Shown: positions 1-9,248, numbered from the stretch's first letter. The stretch: 64,000 nt of DNA from JBBSAT01 sp044223665 (GCA_044223665.1 JBGALT010000009.1:1-64000); one strand, 5' to 3'. Made by a program: numbers and translations. The notes: generated by a model not told the origin, from the sequence alone.

Positions 1-1
1 C

Positions 2-2311
2 GGCGGCGCCTTTCGCCGGGGCCTGGCGCGCCACCGCGGCGCCGAGGTCGTGCACGTCCGGATCGTCCGCCAGGTCGGCGCGGACGCGGTGCACGTGTCG
101 GCCGCCGTGCGGTCGGCGCTCGCCGAGCTCGCCGCGCCGGAGGGCATCTCGGTCTCGGTGACCTACGACCAGGCCGAGCTCGTCGATGGCGCCCTCGGCG
201 GCGTCGCTCGGGCGGTCGCGATCGGCGCGGTCTTCGTCGTGCTGGTGATCCTGCTGCTCCTCGGCGACTTCCGCGCCGCGCTCGTGGTCGCGCTCTCGAT
301 CCCCACCTCCGTCGCGCTCGCCATCGCGGCGCTGGGACGGGCCGGAGGCGGGCTCGACACGATGACCCTCGGAGGGCTCGCCATCTCGGTCGGCATCCTC
401 GTCGACGCCTCGATCATCGTCGTCGAGAACGCGGCGCACCGCCTCAAGGATGCGCACGGGAGCATCCCCAAGCACTGGGTGGTCACCCATGCGGCCGGCG
501 AGATGGCGCGGCCCATCGTGTTCGCGACCTTCGTCGTCATCGCCGTGTTCGTGCCCCTCTTCGGGATGGCCGGGATCGAAGGGCGCATGTACCGCGCGCT
601 CGCGCTCTCGGTGATCGCGGCGATGGGCGCCTCGCTCTTCGTCGCGCTGGGCGTCACACCCGCCGTCGCCGGCCGCGTGCTCTCGGCCCGCCACGGCGAG
701 GCGGGCAAGGGGCTCGTCGTCCGCGTGATCGAGGGGGCCTACGCGCCGATCCTCGGATTCGCGCTCCGCCATCCGCGCGTGATCCAGCTCGCGGCGCTCT
801 GCATCACGGTGCCCGTCGTCGCGCTGGGCGCATCGGTCGGCGCCGACTTCGTCCCGCACCTCGACGAGGGCTACCTGATGCTCGAGACGGGCGTCGCGCC
901 CGAGGCCTCGCTCGAGACCGCCGATCGGCTGGTCTCGGCGGTCGAGGACGCGGCCGCCGGCTTCGACCAGGTCCGGAACGTCACGCGGCGCCTCGGGCGC
1001 GGCGAGCGGACGGAGGACCCGATGCCGCACACGAACGCCGACGTGCTCGTCGAGCTCGTCGCCGATCGCTCGATGGACGACGAGGCGATCGCCGAGGCGC
1101 TCCGCGAGCGCGTCTCGCACGCGCCCGGCACCCAGGTGCTCTTCACCACGCCGCTCCAGATGCGCATCGACGAGGGCCTGGGCGGCTCGCCCGCGGATCT
1201 CCAGGTGCGCATCTTCGGCACCGACCTCGACGTGCTGGCGGGCGTGGCCAACCGGCTCCGCGACGAGATGCGCCACGTGCGCGGGCTGGCCGACGTGCGC
1301 ACCGACGTCGCCGGGCAGAGCCCCGAGCTGCACGTGCGGCTCGATCGCGTGGCGCTCGTGCGCGCGCACCTCACCCCCGGCGACGTGACCGACGCCGTTC
1401 GCACGGCGACCGTCGGGCGCGAAGCGGGCGTGGTCTTCCGCGGAGGAAGGCGCCTCGACGTGGTGGTCCGCCTCGGGCAGCCCGGCTCGATCGATCCGGA
1501 GGAGCTGCGCATGCTCGCGCTCGAGACGCCCGAGGGCGCACGCCTGCCGCTGGCGCGGGTCGCCGAGATCACGAGCACGGCCGGCCCGAGCATCGTGCGG
1601 CGCGAGGCCGGCCAGCGGCGCGTGGGCATCGAGGCCAGCGTCGTGGGCCGCGACCTCGGGAGCGCCGCCGAAGAGGTCCGCGCGCTGGTGCAACGGGCCG
1701 TGCGCGGCTACTTCCCGGAGGGCACGTTCGCGTCGGTCGGTGGGCGCATCGAGACCCAGGACGCCGCCAACCGCGCGCTCGCGCTCGCCATCGCGCTCGC
1801 CGTCGCGCTCGTGCTGGTCCTCGTCTACATCGCGCTCGGCTCGCTCGCCGAGACCGCCCTGATCCTCGGCACGCTGCCGAGCGCGCTCGTCGGTGGCATC
1901 GTCGCGCTGCTGATCACCGGCGAGACGTGGAACGTGTCGTCGCTCGTCGGGCTCCTGGGCCTCTTCGGCATCGCGGTGCAGAACGGCCTGGTGCTCGTGT
2001 CGCAGACGCGCGGCCTCGAGGCCCACGGGGCCACCTACGACGAGGCGGTGCGCGAGGCGAGCCTCGGGCGCGTGCGACCCAAGCTGATGACGGCGAGCAC
2101 CGCGATGCTCGGGCTCCTGCCGCTGGTGGTGCTGCCGCTCCGGGGCGTCGAGCTGGAGCGTCCGCTCGCCATCGTCATGATCGGAGGCCTCGTGACCTCG
2201 ACCCTCTTCACGCTCGTGGTGCTGCCGACGTTCCTGGTGGATCTGGGCCGCGTCCGCGCACGGGCGAAGAAGGGCCACACGCCCGAGGACGGGAAGGCGG
2301 CGACATCGTGA
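2..2311 (+). CDS. Heavy-metal RND efflux pump, CusA/CzcA type (5' end outside window)
   Basis: The reading frame is open from base 2, so the gene enters from upstream; about 769 of the usual 1,030-1,050 residues are present. This inner-membrane RND proton antiporter would export metal ions through a periplasmic adaptor and a TolC-like channel. The transmembrane proton-relay segment reads VGILVDASIIVVEN: it keeps the Asp and Glu of CzcA/CusA but lacks CzcA's extra upstream Asp, which resembles CusA (monovalent metals). Substrate choice is inference. Hydrophobic helix clusters occur at about residues 70-215 and again near the C-terminus, separated by a large periplasmic porter/docking region. 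The stop overlaps the GTG of the next gene by 4 bp, showing translational coupling. The adaptor (CusB/CzcB) is not in the window and probably lies upstream. Confidence 0.93.
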   Translation, partial: GGAFRRGLARHRGAEVVHVRIVRQVGADAVHVSAAVRSALAELAAPEGISVSVTYDQAELVDGALGGVARAVAIGAVFVVLVILLLLGDFRAALVVALSIPTSVALAIAALGRAGGGLDTMTLGGLAISVGILVDASIIVVENAAHRLKDAHGSIPKHWVVTHAAGEMARPIVFATFVVIAVFVPLFGMAGIEGRMYRALALSVIAAMGASLFVALGVTPAVAGRVLSARHGEAGKGLVVRVIEGAYAPILGFALRHPRVIQLAALCITVPVVALGASVGADFVPHLDEGYLMLETGVAPEASLETADRLVSAVEDAAAGFDQVRNVTRRLGRGERTEDPMPHTNADVLVELVADRSMDDEAIAEALRERVSHAPGTQVLFTTPLQMRIDEGLGGSPADLQVRIFGTDLDVLAGVANRLRDEMRHVRGLADVRTDVAGQSPELHVRLDRVALVRAHLTPGDVTDAVRTATVGREAGVVFRGGRRLDVVVRLGQPGSIDPEELRMLALETPEGARLPLARVAEITSTAGPSIVRREAGQRRVGIEASVVGRDLGSAAEEVRALVQRAVRGYFPEGTFASVGGRIETQDAANRALALAIALAVALVLVLVYIALGSLAETALILGTLPSALVGGIVALLITGETWNVSSLVGLLGLFGIAVQNGLVLVSQTRGLEAHGATYDEAVREASLGRVRPKLMTASTAMLGLLPLVVLPLRGVELERPLAIVMIGGLVTSTLFTLVVLPTFLVDLGRVRARAKKGHTPEDGKAATS

Positions 2312-3603
2312 GCACCAGGATCACCGCGCTGCTCGCGCTGCTCGCGCTGCTCGCGCCGGCGCCCGCGGCGGCGCAGGTCTCGCTGGCCGTGGCAGCCCCC
2401 GACGGCGTGACCGGGACGAGCTACGAGCGCTACGTCGAGCGCGTGATGCTCGAGAGCCCGACGCTCGCCCAGGCCCTCGCCGAGGTGCGATCGGCCGAGG
2501 CCGCGATCGACGTCGCCCGCGTGCAGCCATCGCCCCGCCTCTCGGGCGGCGTCGCCTCGGTCGACGTCTCGGGGCACAACGCGCCCAACGCGACCCAGCT
2601 CGTGCTCTCGGTCCCGATCGACTACGCGGGCCGGACCGGCCGGCGCGTCGATGCCCGGGCCGCCGAGCACGAGGCGGTGATGGCGAGCGCAGAAGCGGTC
2701 CGGCGCACGCTGGGGCGGCAGGCCGCCGAGCGCTTCGTCGACGCGCTCGAAGCCGAGCTCGCGAGCGTGCGGGCCAGAGAGTCCGCCGAGGCCGACGATG
2801 CGTTGCTCGCAGCGATCGAGCGGCGGCTCGCGATCGGAGAGGCGACCGCGCTGGAGGTGGGCCTGGCGCGCCTCGCGGCCGCACAGGGTCATGCGCGACG
2901 GGCGGAGGCCGAGGGGCGGGCGCGCACGACGCGCATCGCGCTCTCGACGCTCTTGGGTGAGGCCGACGATGCGCTCGCACCGGTGGGCGACCTCGCGATC
3001 CCGCCCGAGCACTTCGACGCCGCGGAGCTGGTGCAAGAGGCGCTCTCGCATCGCCCGGAGGTCCGCGCTGCACAGATGCGGGAAGCGGCCGCGGGACGTA
3101 CGCGCGAGCTCGCGAGCGCGGCCCGATGGCCCGAGCTCGACGTGCAGGTCGGCTGGTACCACTCGTTCGCGGCGCTCGAGCCCGGCTCGATCTTCAACCA
3201 GCCCGAGTACGACGCGCTGATCCTGGGCGCGTCGATCGAGATCCCGATTCGCCTCGCGTGGGATGGCGATCTGCGGAGCGCCGACGCGGGGATCGAGCAC
3301 GCGCGCGCCGCGCTCCGCGCCGAGGAGCTGGTGGTCGAGCTCGAGGTCCGCGAGGCGCTGGCCGAGTACGAGGCCGCGCGCGATCAGCTGACCGCGCGGG
3401 AAGCCGCTCTCGCCGAGGCGACCGCGCTGCGTCGCGCCGCGGCCGAGGCGCTCTCGCGGGGCGCGAGCACCGTCGTGGAACAGCTCGCGGCGAACGCCGC
3501 CGCGCGCGAAGCGGAGGCCGCCTACCTCGCGGCGGCGGCCGGCCACGCGCGCGCGCTGGCGATCCTGCTCGCGACGGTCGGACGCGACGCACCGGGCTTC
3601 TGA
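2308..3603 (+). CDS. TolC/CzcC-like outer-membrane efflux protein
   Basis: The GTG start was chosen because it overlaps the RND stop (GTGA) and opens a signal peptide: a short Ser/Thr/Arg start, a Leu/Ala-rich core and a cut after AAAQ. The product is 431 residues, normal for the outer-membrane efflux protein (OEP) family. It is rich in long Ala/Glu/Arg helices with two related halves, as expected for the alpha-barrel channel that spans periplasm and outer membrane. It should be the exit duct of the upstream RND pump. The family has no catalytic residues, so assignment rests on architecture, context and the helical pattern (for example SPTLAQALAEVRSAEAAIDV near the N-terminus). It converges with the hydrolase gene on the minus strand. 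Confidence 0.9.
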   Translation: MSTRITALLALLALLAPAPAAAQVSLAVAAPDGVTGTSYERYVERVMLESPTLAQALAEVRSAEAAIDVARVQPSPRLSGGVASVDVSGHNAPNATQLVLSVPIDYAGRTGRRVDARAAEHEAVMASAEAVRRTLGRQAAERFVDALEAELASVRARESAEADDALLAAIERRLAIGEATALEVGLARLAAAQGHARRAEAEGRARTTRIALSTLLGEADDALAPVGDLAIPPEHFDAAELVQEALSHRPEVRAAQMREAAAGRTRELASAARWPELDVQVGWYHSFAALEPGSIFNQPEYDALILGASIEIPIRLAWDGDLRSADAGIEHARAALRAEELVVELEVREALAEYEAARDQLTAREAALAEATALRRAAAEALSRGASTVVEQLAANAAAREAEAAYLAAAAGHARALAILLATVGRDAPGF

Positions 3604-3641
3604 TCGACGGCGTCGCGTGGCGCCGCGCGCCGCCGACGTCG

Positions 3642-4365
3642 TCAGCGCAGCACGACGCGCGCGACGTCGCGCACGAGCCCGGCGAGAAACGCGTCGCGGT
3701 CCGCCAGCGTCTCGGGGATCGCGGCGGGTCGCACGTGCAGGAACGAGAGATGGTCGGCGCCCTCGGCGACGTGCACTCGCACGTCGGTGCCGGCGAGCGC
3801 GTCGGCGATCCGCGCCACCGACGCGGGCGGCGTCACCACGTCTTCGCTGCCGACCCACACCGTCACGGGCACACGAACCGCCGCGAGCGCGTCCGGCGTC
3901 AGGAGGAAGCTCGTCGCCGGCGCGAAGAGGACGAGCCGCGAAGAGGACGAGCCGGTCGATCCGCGGGTCGACCGGCACCGCGAGCGGCGCATCGCGGCGC
4001 AGCCACGGGCGGGCCCCGGCGAGGGCCAGCTGGGTCGAGGCCCCGAGCGAGTGCCCCATACCCACGACCTGCATCCCGCGCGGCGCGAGCGCGTCGAGCG
4101 CCAGCGTCGCGCGCCGCGCCCGCGTCGAGAGGATCTCTTCGTCCACCCTCGGCGAGGCCAGCATCTCGAAGTGCGGCGCGATCACCGCGCAGCCGAGCTC
4201 CGCCAGCGCGGCGAGAAGCGGCGCGTGCCGTGTCGGGTCGCCACCCCGTCCCGCGAGGAACGAGACGACGCGGGTCGGCGCCTCGGCCGGCCACCACGAC
4301 ACGTCGAACGACTCGTCCCCGTCTCGGACGTGCGCGCGACGCGGCCCGCCCGTCACCTCACGCAC
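3642..4365 (-). pseudogene. Alpha/beta hydrolase, frameshifted by a 16-bp tandem duplication
   Basis: Two reading frames together make one alpha/beta-hydrolase. The N-terminal frame (GTG at 4365) has the nucleophile elbow GMGHSLGAST; the C-terminal frame has the acid region VGSEDVVTPP and the histidine region GADHLSFLHV. The switch falls exactly on two adjacent identical 16-bp units (3922-3937 and 3938-3953). Removing one restores a continuous 235-residue protein running DRLVLFAPATSFLLTPDA through the join. As written, the protein loses its catalytic Asp and His. The start overlaps the end of the M14 peptidase gene by 8 bp, so it is the last gene of a kinase-peptidase-hydrolase operon. Substrate is unknown. 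It may be an inactive allele or an assembly artefact. Confidence 0.85.
3922..3953. repeat. 16-bp direct tandem duplication
   Basis: The unit GCGAAGAGGACGAGCC occurs twice head to tail with no mismatch. Because 16 is not a multiple of three it shifts the hydrolase frame. Deleting one unit restores a single uninterrupted alpha/beta-hydrolase. Confidence 0.97.
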
Positions 4366-6088
4366 CTCCGCCGATGCCGACGCGACGCGACACGGTGCCG
4401 ACGCGGCGGCTCCCCACCTCCACCTCGAGCGAGCCCTTTCCGCGCACCACCCAGCGCAACGTGCGCGTCGCGTCGCTGCCCGGGCTCATCGCGTAGAAGA
4501 TCCCCTGCTCGAACGCCCCGACGCCGCGCCCCCACCCCTCGAGGTGCCCGATCGGAACGCAGGCGCGCCCGGGCTCCTCGAGGCTGCATCCCTCGGGCCG
4601 CGCGCGCGCCGAGAGCGGCTCGTTCACCGGCTCGCTCTTGGGGCCCCGCATGCCGTACGTCGGGAGGTAGCCCTGGTTCTCGACCGTGACCGTCACCGCC
4701 GTGACGTCCTCGCGAAGAGGCGCCACCTCGACGCGCGAGATCGTCAGGCGCGGGACGAGCGACGCCACGCGCATCATCAGGTGCGACTGCGCCTCGCAGA
4801 GGCTGCCGAGCTCGCTCTCCGGCGGGTTCGTGATCCCGACCCGGCGATCGAGGCCACCGACCTCGACCTCGCCGAGCTGCGGATGCGTCACGCGCGTCCA
4901 TGGCACGAAGAGCCGCGCGTGGTTGTGCTTCTCGTCCCAGCGCGCGAGCGCGACGTAGTCCTCGCGTCTCATCGCGGTGTAGCGGTCCACGAACTTCTTG
5001 GGCGGCTTCATCCCGATGCGCGGGAACAGATCCCAGAGCTCGCACACGTACGCGAGGGCGCCGCGGTGCTCGTAGGCCCACTCCGAGAGCGCGCCGTAGA
5101 GGGGCTTGCCCGGCTCGTAGAGGAACTCGTCGTGGCCGCTCACCATCGGATAGCCGGTGATGCGCTCAGCCCACTCGCCGACCTGCTTGTACACACCGAG
5201 ATCGAAGGGGCTCATCTTCTCGTCGGGCGTGTCGCCCGGCGGCCGGATGAAACAGCCCCCGAACGTGTGCAGGTTCAGCCACGCGAACACGTTCGGGCGC
5301 GCCACGGCGGCCTCGAGGATCGCGCGCACCTCGGGCTCGCTCCCCGGATAGTCCCCCGCGCCCGGCTGCGCCGAGGCCGTGCGCCACTGGAACGGGAAGT
5401 TGCGGTTGAGGTCGGGGTAGTTGTCGGCGAGGAATCCCGGTGACGGGATGTTCTCCCCGTCGAAGCTCTCGATGTGCCCTTCGGGATAGAGCCGGTAGTA
5501 GGGCGGCGCGTCGTCGATGGTGCGCGGCACCATGACCTGCGGGGCCTCGGGGCACGCCACGTAGTCGCCCGTCGGATCCTCCTTGCGCATCGAGAGCGCG
5601 AGGCCGTCGCCGTCGACGTCGCCGGCGATCCAGCGCGCCGCGCCGCCGTGCAGGCGTCGATCCCGAGGAACCGAGCGGACGTAGCGTCCCGTCTTCAGGA
5701 TGGCCTCGGCGCCGTCGGGCGAGATGCGCGGGACGACGTAGAAGAGCGAGTCCTTCACGATGCGGCGCAGCTGCGGAGCCATCGCGAAGGGCAGCGGCGC
5801 CTCGAGGTGCACGGCGAGCACGTCCTCGGCGATCGCCAGCGCCACCGACGAGCCCGCCACCTCGCTCGCGTGCATGTTGCCGTCGATCCAGATCGCGGGG
5901 CGCACGCGCTCGGGCTCGGCGCCGATCGTGAGCATCCAGACCTCGCGCCCCTCGGGCGTGCGCCCGAGCGAGGCCAGGTGCGCGATCGCGGGAAACGCGT
6001 CGGCCCACGCGCGGAGCTGCGCGGTGAGCGCCGCGTCGTCGAGGTAAGCGTTCCGGAATCCCTTGGAGAGCGCGAGGAGCCTTTGCAT
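4358..6088 (-). CDS. M14-family zinc carboxypeptidase
   Basis: A 576-residue peptidase with all the marks of the M14 fold. The first zinc motif is in GNMHASEVAG (HxxE) near residue 72. The substrate-binding DLNRNFP motif lies near residue 228. The third zinc His is in WLNLHTFGG near residue 272, and the catalytic Glu in AYVCELWD near residue 356. After the catalytic domain (about 1-390) the C-terminal ~180 residues look beta-rich, like an accessory domain. No signal peptide is visible, so a cytoplasmic location or atypical export is possible. It starts 22 bp after the kinase gene and overlaps the hydrolase start by 8 bp, so the three are co-transcribed. M14 enzymes remove C-terminal residues from peptides or cell-wall peptides; the substrate here is not evident. 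Confidence 0.93.
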   Translation of the reverse strand: MQRLLALSKGFRNAYLDDAALTAQLRAWADAFPAIAHLASLGRTPEGREVWMLTIGAEPERVRPAIWIDGNMHASEVAGSSVALAIAEDVLAVHLEAPLPFAMAPQLRRIVKDSLFYVVPRISPDGAEAILKTGRYVRSVPRDRRLHGGAARWIAGDVDGDGLALSMRKEDPTGDYVACPEAPQVMVPRTIDDAPPYYRLYPEGHIESFDGENIPSPGFLADNYPDLNRNFPFQWRTASAQPGAGDYPGSEPEVRAILEAAVARPNVFAWLNLHTFGGCFIRPPGDTPDEKMSPFDLGVYKQVGEWAERITGYPMVSGHDEFLYEPGKPLYGALSEWAYEHRGALAYVCELWDLFPRIGMKPPKKFVDRYTAMRREDYVALARWDEKHNHARLFVPWTRVTHPQLGEVEVGGLDRRVGITNPPESELGSLCEAQSHLMMRVASLVPRLTISRVEVAPLREDVTAVTVTVENQGYLPTYGMRGPKSEPVNEPLSARARPEGCSLEEPGRACVPIGHLEGWGRGVGAFEQGIFYAMSPGSDATRTLRWVVRGKGSLEVEVGSRRVGTVSRRVGIGGGA

Positions 6089-6110
6089 GATCTCGCGCCA
6101 GGGTAGCGCG

Positions 6111-7646
6111 TCAGGGGACGGTCTCGATCGCGCTCTTGAGCGCGTCCACGTCGGCGAAGCGATCGGCCGGCTCCTTGGCCAGCGCGCGGAGGACGATCGC
6201 GTCCACGCCCGCCGGAAGGGACGAAGCGAGCGCGCTCGGCGGCGGCGCCTGTTCCGTCAGCAGCATCTGCAGCACGGCGAAGGGCGTCGAGCCGAGGAAG
6301 GGCGGCACGCCGGCGACCATCTCGTAGAGGAGCGCACCGAGGCCGTAGACGTCGGTCCGCACGTCGACCGCGAGCCCGCGCGCCTGCTCGGGCGCCATGT
6401 AGTGCGCGGTGCCGACGATCGCGCCCGTCCGCGTGACGAAGTGCTCGCGCCCCGGCTCGAGTGGCTTGGCGAGCCCGAAGTCGAGCAGCATCGCACGCTC
6501 GGGGGCCCCCTCACGGACCGCCATGAACACGTTCGAGGGCTTCACGTCGCGATGCAGGACGCCCGCTCGGTGCGCCGCCGAGAGCGCATCGGCCACCTCG
6601 AGGAGCACGCGACGCGCCTCCGGCCACGGCAAGCGCCCTACCCGCGCCAGGCGCGTCTCCAGGGACTCGCCGACGAGCAAGTCCATCACGAGGTAGTGCA
6701 CCCCCTCGGGCGTGGTGTCGAAGTCGTGGACGGCGGCGATGCCGAGGTGACCTATCGCGGTCGCGGCGCGTGCTTCGCGCTCGAAGCGGCCGACCGCGTT
6801 GGGCGAGAGTTGCTCGTCGGGCAGGAGCGTCTTCAGCGCGTAGCGCCGCCCCGTGCGGGTGTGCCGCGCGACGTAGACGGTGCCCATGCCGCCGCTCGCG
6901 AGGCGGCGCTCGATCTCCCAGCTGCCCTTGAGCGTGCGTCCCGTGAGGTCGTCGATCGCCGCGCGCCCCGGCGCGCTCGCGGGCGACGGTGCGGGAGAGG
7001 AGCCCGGAGGCCGGACGCTTCCCCCCGGGGTGCGCGTGCTCGGCAGCGGCGTAAGCGCCGCGGGTGCCGGCGGCGTGGGCTTGGGCGCGACTCCGAGCGC
7101 CACGGAGACGCGTGGCGCGTAGGCGGCGCCCCCGACGGCGGGCGAGAGCATCGGCGTCGCGGCCGACATCGACGGCGGTGGACGCGCCGAGAACGCCGCG
7201 GGGGCGGCCGACGGCGTGGGCATCGGAAGGCGCCCGGGCTCGCGACCTTCGGAAAGCAGGATCCCGCGCTCCGTGGCGGTCGCCTTCGTCTGCTCGGCCC
7301 GTCGCTCGCCGAGGTGGCCGACGAGGAGCCTCGCGTCGAGCAGGCCCCCGGGTGACGAGGCCACGAGCGCCTCCATCGCGCCCGCGTCGCGGAAGCGCTG
7401 CACCATGAAATAGAGCGCGCCGAGCGCGACCACGCCGGGCAGGAAGACGCCGCCGCCCAGGAGACAGAGCGAGGCCGCGATGGTGAACATGAGGCCATCG
7501 GTGCCACGCCCGAGCAGGGTCACGAGCAAGCCGGCGCTCGCCACGACCGCGACGAGCGACGCGAGCGCGGCGCCACCCATGAGGAGGCCCGCGTGCAGAC
7601 GCGCCGTCCGGGAAGCCTCTCGCGCTTTCTCGAGGTCGACGCGCAC
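6111..7646 (-). CDS. Membrane-anchored PknB-type Ser/Thr protein kinase
   Basis: A 511-residue kinase with an inverted layout. Two hydrophobic helices (about residues 18-47 and 55-82) come first, then an Ala/Pro/Ser-rich linker (about 140-225), then the catalytic domain to the C-terminus. Visible kinase motifs are the glycine loop LASGGMGTVY, lysine in YALKTLL, catalytic loop HRDVKPSN, DFGLAKP and the APE region HYMAPEQARG. The Arg before Asp marks an activation-loop-regulated (RD) kinase. There is no extracellular PASTA sensor domain. The GTG start at 7646 is the first in the frame that includes the membrane segments. It is first in an operon with the M14 peptidase and the hydrolase, which may be targets or co-regulated partners (inference). 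Confidence 0.93.
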   Translation of the reverse strand: MRVDLEKAREASRTARLHAGLLMGGAALASLVAVVASAGLLVTLLGRGTDGLMFTIAASLCLLGGGVFLPGVVALGALYFMVQRFRDAGAMEALVASSPGGLLDARLLVGHLGERRAEQTKATATERGILLSEGREPGRLPMPTPSAAPAAFSARPPPSMSAATPMLSPAVGGAAYAPRVSVALGVAPKPTPPAPAALTPLPSTRTPGGSVRPPGSSPAPSPASAPGRAAIDDLTGRTLKGSWEIERRLASGGMGTVYVARHTRTGRRYALKTLLPDEQLSPNAVGRFEREARAATAIGHLGIAAVHDFDTTPEGVHYLVMDLLVGESLETRLARVGRLPWPEARRVLLEVADALSAAHRAGVLHRDVKPSNVFMAVREGAPERAMLLDFGLAKPLEPGREHFVTRTGAIVGTAHYMAPEQARGLAVDVRTDVYGLGALLYEMVAGVPPFLGSTPFAVLQMLLTEQAPPPSALASSLPAGVDAIVLRALAKEPADRFADVDALKSAIETVP

Positions 7647-8098
7647 GCGAACGCCACGGTAGTACGGCGGTCCGAAAATGCGATCGGCATTTCGAGGCGT
7701 CGCGACCCGCGTCCTCGATCACCCTTTCGCCTGGGCTCTCCTGTCGCGGAGGCCTCCTCCGACTCGTTCTTCGCGGTCCCTCTCCCCAACCCTCTCCCGC
7801 TCGTTCCCGCTCGCGCGGGAGAGGGGGCCGCGCTTCGAGAAGCGGCGGGCACCCAGCAACCAGAGGCCGTCGAGCGGCCGGCGAATGCCGCACGGAGCTC
7901 GGGGTGCGCGTCGCCTGACAGAGGGCCGCTCAGCGCGTCGATCGAGTCGCGAGACACCGGCGATCCGCAGCCCCCTACGAACGAGCGCCCCGGCGTCACG
8001 TCGGCGTTTGAGGTGCTTTGACGACCCTTGAGGTCGCACCAGGGCCACATCTCTCTCGTCGCGAGCAGGTCGCTCGCAGGAGCTCAGGGAGAGTCATC
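7647..8098. other. Divergent intergenic region with a palindromic repeat
   Basis: This 452-bp stretch separates the kinase (minus) from the GIDE-like gene (plus) and must hold both promoters. No convincing gene lies in it; frames crossing it have no ribosome site or recognisable product. It contains the hairpin listed at 7790-7825. A ribosome-binding stretch (CAGGGAGA) lies just before 8099. Confidence 0.6.
7790..7825. repeat. Palindromic repeat with an 11-bp stem
   Basis: CCCTCTCCCGC (7790-7800) pairs perfectly with GCGGGAGAGGG (7815-7825) across a 14-nt loop. C/G-rich 'CCCTCTCCC' palindromes of this style are common dispersed intergenic repeats in GC-rich bacteria. It lies between divergent promoters, so it is not an obvious terminator. 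Confidence 0.75.
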
Positions 8099-8848
8099 AT
8101 GGTTGCCATCGGAATGATCGTTCTCGTCGTCGGCCTTCTCGCGCTCGTGGGCGGCGGCCTCTCGAAGATGCGCGCGGGTCGAATCGCCAACACGCCCTTC
8201 GCCACCACCGGCGACGTCGCGGGCAAGGGCGCCTCGATCGCCACCCCGAAGGGCGGCATCTCCACGCAGGGCCGCGTCGTCGCGCCGCAGCTCGCCGCCT
8301 CGCCCGTCACCGGCACGCCCTGCCTCTACTACGAGGTCGCCGTCACCGCGTCGTGGAAGGTCGGCGACCAGATGCAGACCCACCGCGTCACCGACGAGAA
8401 GATCGCAGCGCCGTTCGCGGTGGACGATGGAAGCGGCCCCATCCGCGTCGACTGCAGCAAGGGTGGTGACCTCGGCCAGAAGACCACGTTCCAGAAGAAG
8501 CAGAGCCGCGGCCTCATGAGCGCGTTCACCGGCAAGCCGCTCTCGTTCGGCGATCGCGGCTTCACCGTGCCGCAGGGCATCCGCGTCGGCCTCACCGTGA
8601 TCCCGGATCACGCCGAGTTCGAGGTCGTCGAGCGCTGCGTCACGATGCCCGAGCAGCTCTACGTCAACGGCAAGCTCGACAACGGTGCGATCGGCTCGCC
8701 GAACTGGACCTCGCTCGTGTTCTCGACGAAGTCGCGCGACGAGCTCCTCGCCGGCACCGCGACCATGGCGCAGCGCCTGCTCCTCGGCGGTGGCGTGGCC
8801 TCCGCGGCGGGCGCCGTGATCGCCGGAGTCGGCGCGATGATGGGGTGA
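8099..8848 (+). CDS. GIDE-like (E3 ubiquitin-ligase-type) membrane protein
   Basis: The ATG at 8099 was chosen because GGGAGA lies just upstream and the protein then starts with a transmembrane helix (residues 2-22); an upstream in-frame ATG would bury it. The 249-residue product has the layout of the GIDE domain known from mitochondrial MUL1/MULAN and many bacterial proteins: a 'SPVTGTPCLYYEV' segment near residue 75, a polar Asp/Gly segment with 'IRVDCSKGG', and 'VVERCVTMPEQLYVNGKL' near residue 182. The C-terminal ~24 residues are a second Gly/Ala-rich hydrophobic segment. No RING finger is present, so ubiquitin ligase activity is not implied. Function in bacteria is unknown; a membrane or envelope role is likely. 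Confidence 0.7.
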   Translation: MVAIGMIVLVVGLLALVGGGLSKMRAGRIANTPFATTGDVAGKGASIATPKGGISTQGRVVAPQLAASPVTGTPCLYYEVAVTASWKVGDQMQTHRVTDEKIAAPFAVDDGSGPIRVDCSKGGDLGQKTTFQKKQSRGLMSAFTGKPLSFGDRGFTVPQGIRVGLTVIPDHAEFEVVERCVTMPEQLYVNGKLDNGAIGSPNWTSLVFSTKSRDELLAGTATMAQRLLLGGGVASAAGAVIAGVGAMMG

Positions 8849-9248
8849 GCCCGGAGCGCGGACGCGGAGATCCCGGCCAGGACGAGCGACGAGCCGCCCG
8901 TCGCCTCACCGAGCCGAGCGGGCGAGCCACGAGTGGGCCGCCCGCTTGGGTGTGATCCAAGGCGTTGGTGAAGTCTTGCGACGAGACTGCTGCGTAGAAC
9001 GGTCGAGGCCTCATGCATGTCGCGTCGCGAGACCGGCCTTCAGGCGTCGCCGAGCCCGAGGCCGGAGCGGAGCGGCCTTGGGGCCGTGAGCACCGACCGC
9101 AGGGTGAGGTGGCGAGCGTCCGAGCTTGCTCGGACGCGGCATCAAGGCCGGGATCGCGGCGCGTCGCCGCTGAGCACCGCCAGCGATCACACCCCGCCCG
9201 CTTCGGCGTCTCGATCGACGGCCTTCGGACGTGAGAGAGTGAGCACCC
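8849..9248. other. Intergenic region upstream of the ATPase regulator
   Basis: A 400-bp stretch between two genes on the same strand. I see no supportable gene. It contains a perfect palindrome at 9116-9137 and a short GGCC inverted repeat near 9073. It probably carries the promoter and leader of the regulator. Confidence 0.55.
9116..9137. promoter_or_regulatory. Perfect 22-bp palindrome, operator-like
   Basis: Arms GCGTCCGAGC (9116-9125) and GCTCGGACGC (9128-9137) are perfect complements separated by two T residues. The site lies 111 bp before the ATG of the regulator at 9249. It could be an operator or a leader hairpin; no T-run follows, so a factor-independent terminator is less likely. 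Confidence 0.55.

Noticed and set aside
2035..4365. A 776-codon minus-strand frame over the TolC gene
   Set aside because: Only its first part is the hydrolase; the remainder is antisense to a clear outer-membrane efflux gene and low in complexity.
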